This document shows, in pieces, positions 1 to 5,641 of a stretch of 9,981 bases of DNA (position 1 is the stretch's first letter; each line of letters opens with the position of its first letter). Location of the stretch: assembly GCA_018241455.1 (NCBI GenBank), contig JAFEDW010000059.1:1-9981 (forward strand). Direction: 5' to 3'. The notes under the pieces were generated by a model. It did not search any database. It was not told where the DNA came from and saw only the letters and a program-made list of their open reading frames with translations. Both the position numbers and the translations under genes were made by a program. This stretch comes from Pseudomonadota bacterium. Its GTDB lineage: Bacteria; Pseudomonadota; Gammaproteobacteria; Steroidobacterales; Steroidobacteraceae.

Positions 1-1
1 G

Positions 2-352
2 TGGGGTGCCGCAACGCAAAGCTGGATGATGTTCGCGATCATCTTCGTCAACATCCTCGGCGCCACGGTCGGCGCCGCGATCCAGAGCATCATCTCCAGC
101 GCCGCGGATGCGCACGAGCAGGGCAAGACGCTCGGCGCGGTCGGCGGCCTCAACAGCCTGATGGCGGTGCTGGCGCCGCTCATCGCCTACCTGCCGCTGC
201 AGATGGTCTCGCACCTGCCGCGCGGCGACTGGCGGATCGGCGCGCCGTTCTACCTGTGTGCGCTGCTGCAGGCCACCGCGCTGGTGCTGACGATCGCGCA
301 TTTCCGCCGCGAACGAATCGCACGCCGCTCAGTGACTGCCGCCGCCAGCTAG
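2..352 (+). CDS. MFS transporter, TetA-like (TCR/Tet) family, C-terminal part
   Basis: This is the 3' end of a major facilitator superfamily transporter; the frame is open from base 2 and the start lies outside the window. About 116 residues are visible, ending at TAG. I see three hydrophobic segments: one from AIIFVNILGATVGAA, one around SLMAVLAPLIAYLPL, and one around FYLCALLQATALVLTIA, followed by a basic cytoplasmic tail (RRERIARR). The loop after the first segment, with EQGKTLGAVGGLNSL, resembles the region of TetA-type exporters that reads ERQGQLQGSLAALTSL, so I place it in the TCR/Tet subgroup of proton-driven drug exporters of the inner membrane. The substrate cannot be told from this fragment, and family membership alone does not imply tetracycline resistance. 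It is convergent with hslU and probably unrelated to it in function. Confidence 0.8.
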   Translation, partial: WGAATQSWMMFAIIFVNILGATVGAAIQSIISSAADAHEQGKTLGAVGGLNSLMAVLAPLIAYLPLQMVSHLPRGDWRIGAPFYLCALLQATALVLTIAHFRRERIARRSVTAAAS

Positions 353-403
353 TGCGCGCGGCGCAACGCGGTGGCGGCCGCGTAGCAACGCTTAGGCTGC
401 GAG
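353..403. other. Convergent intergenic gap with weak hairpin
   Basis: This 51-bp spacer separates the MFS stop codon from the hslU stop codon on the other strand. It holds a GC-rich inverted repeat at 366-383: a 6-bp stem, ACGCGG pairing with CCGCGT, around a 6-base loop. No run of T follows on either strand, so it is at best a weak terminator. I see no other feature here. Confidence 0.3.
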
Positions 404-1732
404 CTACAGGATGTAGCGGCTCAGGTCCTCGTCCTTGGCCAGGTTGCCGAGGTGCGCATCGACGTAGGCCGCATCGACGCTGATCGACGTGCCGCGCCGC
501 TCGCTGGCGTCGAACGAACCGGATTCCAGCAGGCGCTCCATGACCGTGTGCAGCCGGCGCGCGCCGATGTTCTCGGTGCGCTCGTTCACATGGTGCGCGA
601 GCTCGGCGATGCGGCGCACGCCGTCGGTGGTGAACTCGAGCTGCACGTCTTCCGTCTTGAGCAGCGCGCGGTACTGCGCCGTCAGCGAGGCATCGGGTTC
701 GGTCAGGATGCGCACGAAATCGTCGACCTTCAGCGTGTCGAGTTCGACGCGGATCGGGAAGCGCCCCTGCAGCTCGGGGATCAGGTCCGATGGCTTCGCC
801 ATGTGGAAGGCGCCCGAGGCGATGAACAGCACGTGGTCGGTCTTGATCTGGCCGTACTTGGTGCTGACCGTGCAGCCCTCGACCAGCGGCAGCAGGTCGC
901 GCTGCACGCCCTCGCGCGACACGTCGGCGCCGATGGTCTCCTGGCGGCGGCAGATCTTGTCGATCTCGTCGATGAACACGATGCCGTTCTGTTCGGCATT
1001 GGCGAGCGCGCGCGCCTTCAGCTCCTCCTCGTTGACGAGCTTGCCGGCTTCTTCCTCGGTGAGGAGCTTCAGCGCTTCGCGCACCTTGACGCGGCGCGCC
1101 TTGCTGCGCGCGGCCCCCAGGTTCTGGAACATCGACTGCAGCTGTTGCTGCATCTCCTCCATGCCGGGCGGGGCCATGATATCGATGCCGGCCGGCAGCG
1201 CGCGCAGCTCGATCTCGATCTCGCGCTCGTCGAGCTCGCCGCGCAGCAGCAGCTCGCGGAATTTCTGCCGCGTCTCGGCATCGCGCGGCTGCGCCGGCTC
1301 GTCGGTGGAGAAGCCGCTGAGCTTCGGCCGCGGCAGCAGCGCATCGAGCACGCGCTCCTGCGCCGCGGCGCGCGCCGGTTCGCGCACCTGCGCGACTTCC
1401 TGTTCGCGCGTCATCTTGACGGCGACCTCGGCCAGTTCCTTGATGATCGAATCGACCTCGCGGCCGACGTAGCCGACCTCGGTGAATTTCGTCGCCTCGA
1501 CCTTGACGAACGGTGCATTCGCGAGCCGCGCGAGCCGGCGCGCGATCTCGGTCTTGCCGCAGCCGGTCGGGCCGATCATCAGGATATTCTTCGGCGTGAT
1601 TTCCTGGCGCAGCGGCTCGCCGACCTGCATGCGACGCCAGCGGTTGCGCAGCGCGATCGCGACCGAGCGCTTGGCGGCGCCCTGGCCGACGATGTGCTTG
1701 TCGAGCTCCTGGACGATCTGTTGCGGCGTCAC
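404..1732 (-). CDS. hslU: ATP-dependent protease ATPase subunit HslU
   Basis: HslU is the AAA+ unfoldase that feeds proteins into the HslV peptidase chamber in the cytoplasm. The 442 residues match the usual length (443 in E. coli). Visible motifs are Walker A GPTGCGKT (residues 54-61), the pore loop GYVG (87-90), a charged inserted I-domain (about 110-240), Walker B IVFIDEID (251-258), the arginine-finger region ELQGRFP (R324), the sensor-2 segment GARRLHTVMERLLE (390-403), and the C-terminal tail DLSRYIL, which in this family docks into HslV. The start is GTG, and GTGA overlaps the hslV stop, indicating translational coupling. The product begins MTPQQIVQELDKHIVGQ, as expected for HslU. It is the last gene of the minus-strand cluster. 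All key motifs are intact, so I expect a working enzyme. Confidence 0.97.
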   Translation of the reverse strand: MTPQQIVQELDKHIVGQGAAKRSVAIALRNRWRRMQVGEPLRQEITPKNILMIGPTGCGKTEIARRLARLANAPFVKVEATKFTEVGYVGREVDSIIKELAEVAVKMTREQEVAQVREPARAAAQERVLDALLPRPKLSGFSTDEPAQPRDAETRQKFRELLLRGELDEREIEIELRALPAGIDIMAPPGMEEMQQQLQSMFQNLGAARSKARRVKVREALKLLTEEEAGKLVNEEELKARALANAEQNGIVFIDEIDKICRRQETIGADVSREGVQRDLLPLVEGCTVSTKYGQIKTDHVLFIASGAFHMAKPSDLIPELQGRFPIRVELDTLKVDDFVRILTEPDASLTAQYRALLKTEDVQLEFTTDGVRRIAELAHHVNERTENIGARRLHTVMERLLESGSFDASERRGTSISVDAAYVDAHLGNLAKDEDLSRYIL

Positions 1733-2274
1733 GAGGTCAGCTCCTCGATGATCAGGTTGCGGTTGGTGTAGATGCAGATGTCGGCTGCGATGTTCAATGC
1801 ACGTTCGACGATATCGCGCGCGCCCAGTTCAGTGCTTTGTGCGAGCGCCAACGCGGCGGACTGCGCGTACGGGCCGCCGGAGCCGATCGCGGCGAGCTCG
1901 TGCTCGGGCTCGATGACATCGCCGTTGCCCGAGATCACGAACAGGCTCTGCGGGTCGCCGACCAGCAGCAGCGCTTCGAGGCGGCGCAGGTAGCGGTCGG
2001 CGCGCCAGTCCTTGGCGAGCTCGATCGCCGCACGCGTCAGGTTCCCGAATTTCTCCAGCTTGCCCTCGAAGCGCTCGAACAGCGTGAAGGCATCGGCCGT
2101 GCCGCCGGCGAATCCCGCCACGACCTTGCCGCCGGCCAGCCGCCGCACCTTGCGGGCGTTGGACTTCATGACCGTGTTGCCGAGCGTCACCTGGCCGTCG
2201 CCCCCCAAGGCGATGGCGCCGTTGCGGCGCACCGCGAGGATCGTCGTGGAGTGCGGGTCGAAGACCTGGCTCAT
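1729..2274 (-). CDS. hslV: ATP-dependent protease peptidase subunit HslV
   Basis: HslV is the proteasome-beta-like threonine peptidase that forms the core of HslVU. The 181 residues include the conserved GDGQVTLGNTVMK block (about 25-37), KVRRL, VVAGFAGGTADAFTLFE (51-67), ELAKDWR, SGNGDV, IGSGGPYAQSAA and DICIYTN. The catalytic N-terminal threonine should be T10 in the segment STTILAVRR. The only start codon I find in frame is the ATG at 2274, so the product carries a nine-residue leader (MSQVFDPHS) that would have to be removed to expose T10; in E. coli only the Met is removed. An AAAGGGG ribosome-binding site lies 6 bases upstream. The gene follows xerC after 25 bp and overlaps hslU by 4 bp. 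Expression probably depends on an upstream promoter; I saw no heat-shock-type promoter in the short gap. Confidence 0.97.
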   Translation of the reverse strand: MSQVFDPHSTTILAVRRNGAIALGGDGQVTLGNTVMKSNARKVRRLAGGKVVAGFAGGTADAFTLFERFEGKLEKFGNLTRAAIELAKDWRADRYLRRLEALLLVGDPQSLFVISGNGDVIEPEHELAAIGSGGPYAQSAALALAQSTELGARDIVERALNIAADICIYTNRNLIIEELTS

Positions 2275-2280
2275 CAGCAG

Positions 2281-2287
2281 CCCCTTT
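2281..2287 (-). promoter_or_regulatory. Ribosome-binding site of hslV
   Basis: On the minus strand this reads AAAGGGG, 6 bases before the hslV ATG. It supports the ATG at 2274 as the start, and therefore the presence of the nine-residue leader before the catalytic threonine. Confidence 0.6.
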
Positions 2288-2299
2288 GTTTACAGAGAG

Positions 2300-3187
2300 T
2301 TAGCCGCGCCGGCGGGCGCGCGGATGCGAACTTTCGTAAATGCGGGCGAGATGCTGGAAATCAAGGTGGGTGTAGACCTGCGTGGTCGAGATGCTGGCGT
2401 GGCCGAGCAGTTCCTGCACCGCGCGCAGGTCGCGGCTCGACTCGAGCAGGTGCGTCGCGAACGAGTGCCGGAACAGGTGCGGGTGCACGCCCTGCGGCAA
2501 GCCCTGCGCGCGTGCATGGCGCGCGACCAGCAGTTGCACGGCGCGCGCGCCGATGCGCCGGCCGCGATGATTGATGAACACCGCGGTTTCGCCGGGGGCC
2601 GCGAGCGCGGCACGTTCGCGCAGCCAGCCGCGCAGCGCCGCCACGGCCTGCTTGCCGACCGGCATGACGCGTTCCTTGCGGCCCTTGCCGAGCACGCGCA
2701 CGGTGCGATCGGCGAGGCTCAGGTTCTCGAGCTCGAGGCCGGTCAGCTCGGCGAGGCGCAATCCCGACGAATACAGCAGTTCCATCATCGCCAGGTCGCG
2801 CCACTCGAGCGCATTGCGCGGCGTCAGCGACAGCAGCCGCCCCATCTGGTCCACGTCGAGCGTGTGCGGCAGCCGTTTGCCCGCCTTGGGCGCGCTGATG
2901 CCGACCGCGGGATTGTGCGTGACCGCGCCTTCGCGCATCAGGAAGCCGAAGAAGGTGCGCACCGCCGACAGGCGACGCTGCACGCTGCGCGCCTGCAACC
3001 CGCCGGCGTGGCTGCGCGCCGCGAAGCTGCGCACATGCTGCGCGTCGATGCGCGCCCAGTCGTCGAGCTGTTGTTGCGCGCACCACTGCGCGAAGGCGTC
3101 GAGCTCGCGCCGGTAGGCGCTGACCGTCAGCGGCGAGAGGCGGCGTTCAGCCGCGAGGTGCTGGTGGAACCGCTCGATCCAGTTCAA
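2300..3187 (-). CDS. xerC: Tyrosine recombinase XerC
   Basis: XerC is one of the two tyrosine recombinases that resolve chromosome dimers at dif, with XerD and FtsK. The product has 295 residues (E. coli 298). An N-terminal SAM-like core-binding domain (about 1-90, with LAAERRLSPLTVSAYRREL) is followed by the catalytic domain. The full catalytic set is present: R144 (SGLRLAEL), K168 (GKGRKER), H237 and R240 (HLFRHSFATHLLE), H263 (LGHASISTTQ) and the nucleophile Y272 (VYTH). Position next to dapF, DUF484 and hslV is the standard location of chromosomal xerC, not that of a phage or integron integrase. I chose the TTG at 3187 because no ATG or GTG in frame upstream gives a sensible N terminus and the homologous N-terminal block begins just after it. 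No clear ribosome-binding site precedes it; see the separate mini-ORF entry. Confidence 0.95.
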   Translation of the reverse strand: MNWIERFHQHLAAERRLSPLTVSAYRRELDAFAQWCAQQQLDDWARIDAQHVRSFAARSHAGGLQARSVQRRLSAVRTFFGFLMREGAVTHNPAVGISAPKAGKRLPHTLDVDQMGRLLSLTPRNALEWRDLAMMELLYSSGLRLAELTGLELENLSLADRTVRVLGKGRKERVMPVGKQAVAALRGWLRERAALAAPGETAVFINHRGRRIGARAVQLLVARHARAQGLPQGVHPHLFRHSFATHLLESSRDLRAVQELLGHASISTTQVYTHLDFQHLARIYESSHPRARRRG

Positions 3188-3204
3188 GGGCGCGCGAGGT
3201 TCAT
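3184..3204 (-). other. Hexapeptide mini-ORF between DUF484 and xerC
   Basis: An ATG at 3204-3202 overlaps the DUF484 stop as ATGA. It opens a six-codon frame, MNLARP, whose TGA overlaps the TTG start of xerC as TTGA. Two stop-start overlaps in a row could carry terminating ribosomes from DUF484 to xerC where no ribosome-binding site is visible. Alternatively, a single-base deletion, for example in the C run at 3188-3190, could have put the original ATG out of frame; restoring one base would give an N terminus MNLARPLNWIERF. What I see is only the arrangement; its role is inference. Confidence 0.35.
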
Positions 3205-3911
3205 GGGCGCGTGAGCGAATCCGCGATCAGTTCGGCCATGCGCGACAGGAATTCGGTGCTCATGCCGGGATGGAAATGATCGCGGTCGACGCTGCCGATC
3301 GCCAGCAGTCCCGGCGGCGACAGGGAATTCAGCGGGATCAGCGCCACCGAGCCGATGGCCGCGGCATCGTTGCCGAACAGGAAATCGCGCTGGCTGTCGC
3401 GCACCTGGCCGCAGCGCGGCTTGCCACTGCTGAACAGCGATTCGAAACTCTTGAGGATCGCATCGTCGGCCGCCACGGCCCGCACGAAACGGCTCGGCGC
3501 GTCGCCGGCCGGCACTGCGGCGGATGCAGCCGGCAGCACGAGCACGGCGTGGTAGGCGTCGAAATCCTCGCGCAGGCTGGCCTCGACCTGCGCGAGCGCC
3601 TGCTCGCGGTTCGAGGTGCGCACCAGCCGCCGCGTGAAGCGGTGGATCTTGTCGGCCAGCGCGTCGTTGGCGCGCGCGACGCGCACGAATTCCGCCAGCT
3701 TCTGCTCGCTGGCCGCCTGCTTCTCGCGCAACACCTCCACCTGGCGCTCGATCAGCGAGACCGTCGTGCCGGTGCGTGGATGCACCAGCCGCAGCCGCGT
3801 CAGCAGCTGCGGGTGCCGGTCGAACAGGTCGGGATGTTGCTGCAGGTACTGGCCGATCGCCTGCTCGTCGATGCTGTCGGCGCTGAGTTCTTGCGCGGGT
3901 TTGCTGCTCAT
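3201..3911 (-). CDS. DUF484 family protein (GAF-like)
   Basis: This 236-residue protein belongs to the DUF484 family found between dapF and xerC in many Gammaproteobacteria (YigA in E. coli); its biochemical role is unknown to me. The N-terminal part contains the family-typical AIGQYLQQHPDLFDRHP (about 18-34). A predicted coiled-coil helix follows (about 51-100, SLIERQVEVLREKQAASEQ). The C-terminal half (about 100-234) is GAF-like and ends in the signature GLLAIGSVDRDHFHPGMSTE and FLSRM (201-225). No membrane segment or signal peptide is evident. The frame stays open far upstream, but the start MSSKPAQ at 3911 is chosen because a GAGAGGA site lies 9 bases before it and the longer form would run into dapF. 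The stop overlaps the ATG of a short mini-ORF leading to xerC. Its conserved neighbourhood suggests, without proving, a link with XerC. Confidence 0.88.
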   Translation of the reverse strand: MSSKPAQELSADSIDEQAIGQYLQQHPDLFDRHPQLLTRLRLVHPRTGTTVSLIERQVEVLREKQAASEQKLAEFVRVARANDALADKIHRFTRRLVRTSNREQALAQVEASLREDFDAYHAVLVLPAASAAVPAGDAPSRFVRAVAADDAILKSFESLFSSGKPRCGQVRDSQRDFLFGNDAAAIGSVALIPLNSLSPPGLLAIGSVDRDHFHPGMSTEFLSRMAELIADSLTRP

Positions 3912-3920
3912 CCTGTTCGA

Positions 3921-3927
3921 TCCTCTC
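3921..3927 (-). promoter_or_regulatory. Ribosome-binding site of the DUF484 gene
   Basis: The minus strand reads GAGAGGA, 9 bases before the ATG at 3911. It decides the start against the longer open frame that reaches 4175 inside dapF. Confidence 0.6.
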
Positions 3928-3942
3928 GAGGCAAAAACGGAT

Positions 3943-4776
3943 TCAGATGTCGGCCTGGCCGGTGAACGCGACGATCGCCGGGCCGGTGAGCCAGACGGGC
4001 TCACCGGCACCCTGCCAGTGTACGCTGAGCCGGCCGCCGGGAACATGCACCTCGACATCGGATCCGAGCAGGCCAAGGTTGCGCCCGACGGCCACCGCGG
4101 CGCAGGCGCCGGTGCCGCAGGCGAGCGTTTCGCCAGCACCGCGCTCGTACACGCGCAACCGGATGTGCGCGGCATCGACGATCTCCATGAACCCGACGTT
4201 GACCTGGCGCGGAAAACTCGCGTGCGCCTGCAGCGCGTGGCCGATGCGCTCGACCGGCGCGCTTTCGACCGCGGTGACGCGCAGCACGGCGTGCGGATTG
4301 CCGATCGACACCGCGCCGAACTCGATCGGTTCGCCGGCCACCTGCAGCGAATAGTTCGCCTCGGCCGCCGCGGCGAGGAACGGCAGCGCGCGCGGCTCGA
4401 AATCCGGCACGCCCAGGTTGACCGACACGCGGCCGTCGGCGTGCACGCGCGCGGCGACCGTGCCGCCGGTGCTGCCCATCAATACCGATCCATCGGCGCT
4501 CACGCGGCCGCGCAGTTGCAGGTAGCGCGCCACGCAACGCGCGCCGTTGCCGCTTTGTTCGACCTCGCCACCGTCCGCGTTGAACACACGGTAATGCACG
4601 GCCGTGCCGGCGAGGCGCGGCGGCTCAAGCACGAGCGCCTGGTCGAAGCCGACGCCGGCGTGGCGATCGGCGAGCGCGCGCCATTGCGCCACGCTCGGCA
4701 GCGCGGCGCCCGCTGGCGCCTCGAGCAGCAGGAAATCGTTGCCGAGGCCGTGCAATTTCGTGAACTCGATGTGCAT
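3943..4776 (-). CDS. dapF: Diaminopimelate epimerase DapF, first catalytic Cys replaced by Ser
   Basis: DapF converts LL- to meso-diaminopimelate for lysine and peptidoglycan synthesis, without cofactor, using two cysteines. The product has 277 residues (E. coli 274). Family blocks are all present: KLHGLGNDF (7-15), DRHAGVGFDQ (37-46), FNADGGEVEQ (65-74), SIGNPH (157-162), YERGAGET (210-217) and ACGTGACAAVAVG (219-231). The second catalytic cysteine is C220. The first, which lies in the QCGNGAR motif of E. coli DapF (C73), is serine here: the motif reads QSGNGARC with S75, codon AGC at 4554-4552, one base from TGC. Nothing else looks decayed. I chose the ATG at 4776 because it gives the canonical MHIEFTKLHG start; a TTG five codons upstream (4791) is possible. 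The gene lies 30 bp after the HisN-like gene and 31 bp before DUF484. The identity is firm; full epimerase activity is uncertain. Confidence 0.95.
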   Translation of the reverse strand: MHIEFTKLHGLGNDFLLLEAPAGAALPSVAQWRALADRHAGVGFDQALVLEPPRLAGTAVHYRVFNADGGEVEQSGNGARCVARYLQLRGRVSADGSVLMGSTGGTVAARVHADGRVSVNLGVPDFEPRALPFLAAAAEANYSLQVAGEPIEFGAVSIGNPHAVLRVTAVESAPVERIGHALQAHASFPRQVNVGFMEIVDAAHIRLRVYERGAGETLACGTGACAAVAVGRNLGLLGSDVEVHVPGGRLSVHWQGAGEPVWLTGPAIVAFTGQADI

Positions 4777-4806
4777 CGGTGCGGAATGCAAGGTGGCTGC
4801 GTCGAC

Positions 4807-5595
4807 TCAGGCGCCACGCAAGGCCGCCACCGCCTGCGTCCACAGCGCTTCGGTCGCCGCGGCCACGACGCGTTCGCCGGACTGGTTCGTCAGCGGCCGG
4901 CCCTCCCAATCGCTGATGCGGCCGCCGGCGCCCTGCACGACGGGCACCAGCGCCTGGAAATCGTGGGGTTTCAGCGCACTCTCGATCACCAGGTCGCAAT
5001 GACCCGAGGCCAGCAGGCCGTAGATGTAGCAGTCGCCGCCGTAGCGGCGCAGCTGCACGCGGCGCGCGCAGGCCTCGTAACGGCGCAGTTCGTCGCCGCG
5101 AAAGCATTCGGTCGTGGTGCAGTAGAGGCGCGCCTGCTCCAGCGCGGCGCAGCCGCTGGTGCGCGCCGGCGCGCCGTTGAAAGTGGTCGCCATGCCTTCG
5201 GCGCCGACCCAGCGCTCGCCCATCGCCGGCGCTTCGATGATGCCGAGCACCGAGCGTCCCTGCTGCTCGAGCGCGATCAGCGCGCCGAACAGCGGAAAGC
5301 CGGTGACGAAGCTCTTGGTGCCGTCGATCGGATCGAGCACCCAGCTGAAGTCCGCGCCGGCCTCGGCGCCGAACTCCTCGCCGCGGATCGCGTGCCCCGG
5401 AAATCCGGCGCGGACCAGGCGGCGCATTTCGGTCTCGATGGAACGGTCGGCGATCGTGACCGGGCTGGAGTCGGCTTTCTGTTCCACCTCGATCGGCTGG
5501 CGGAAATACTGGCGGGCGATGCCGCGCGCCGCGTCCGCCAGCGAGTGCGCGAGGGCCAGTGCGCGCGGAAAATCGGCGTGCCGGGCGTAACTCAT
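4807..5595 (-). CDS. hisN: Inositol monophosphatase family protein, probable histidinol-phosphatase HisN
   Basis: This 262-residue protein is a Mg-dependent phosphatase of the IMPase superfamily. It best fits the HisN type, which dephosphorylates histidinol phosphate in histidine biosynthesis in the cytoplasm. Metal-site motifs are present: D50 in KADSSPVTIAD (40-50), E73 in RGEEFG (71-76), DPIDGT with D88, D91 and G92 (88-93), and D212 in LKPHDFQAL (208-216). The stretch from LKPHDFQAL to VQGAGG and the KADSSPVT block resemble HisN rather than SuhB or CysQ. The ATG at 5595 (MSYARHADFP) is chosen because it gives the usual N terminus; the frame is open further but would run through the divergent promoter region and into the oxidoreductase gene. 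GGAG lies only 3 bases before the ATG. It heads the minus-strand cluster and is divergent from the oxidoreductase. Activity on inositol phosphate or another sugar phosphate cannot be excluded. Confidence 0.85.
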   Translation of the reverse strand: MSYARHADFPRALALAHSLADAARGIARQYFRQPIEVEQKADSSPVTIADRSIETEMRRLVRAGFPGHAIRGEEFGAEAGADFSWVLDPIDGTKSFVTGFPLFGALIALEQQGRSVLGIIEAPAMGERWVGAEGMATTFNGAPARTSGCAALEQARLYCTTTECFRGDELRRYEACARRVQLRRYGGDCYIYGLLASGHCDLVIESALKPHDFQALVPVVQGAGGRISDWEGRPLTNQSGERVVAAATEALWTQAVAALRGA

Positions 5596-5602
5596 GCGCT
5601 CC

Positions 5603-5610
5603 AGTATAAT
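5603..5610. promoter_or_regulatory. Candidate -10 elements in divergent gap
   Basis: The 46-bp gap between the divergent HisN-like and oxidoreductase genes holds the most AT-rich spot nearby. The plus strand has a perfect TATAAT at 5605-5610, 31 bases before the oxidoreductase ATG. The minus strand of 5603-5608 reads TATACT, 7 bases before the HisN-like ATG. I find no convincing -35 hexamer at the right distance on either strand. If the minus-strand element is used, the hisN transcript would have almost no leader. Confidence 0.35.
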
Positions 5611-5627
5611 CAGCCGCGCGCAGCCGC

Positions 5628-5631
5628 AGGA
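5628..5631 (+). promoter_or_regulatory. Ribosome-binding site of the FAD oxidoreductase gene
   Basis: AGGA followed by an A-rich stretch lies 10 bases before the ATG at 5642. It lies only 6 bases before another ATG at 5638, which opens a four-codon frame (MHAG then TAA). The site supports a start in this place rather than at the more upstream ATG of the long frame (5594). Confidence 0.45.
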
Positions 5632-5641
5632 AAAACAATGC

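Noticed and set aside
366..383. Hairpin after the MFS gene as a rho-independent terminator
   Set aside because: The stem is only 6 bp and no T-run follows on either strand, so it is kept only as a weak feature within the gap.
452..1771. Open frame of 439 codons on the plus strand opposite hslU
   Set aside because: It mirrors hslU codon by codon, with low-complexity Arg/Ala/Leu/Asp sequence. hslU is unmistakable on the other strand.
2300..3187. Tyrosine recombinase as a sign of an integrated mobile element
   Set aside because: The sequence and its place between DUF484 and hslV are those of housekeeping XerC, and no attachment repeats or cargo genes are seen.
3912..4175. N-terminal extension of the DUF484 protein by 88 residues
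   Set aside because: The extension is Ser/Arg/Pro-rich, lies wholly out of frame over the 3' end of dapF, and the ATG at 3911 has a good ribosome-binding site and gives the family-typical length.
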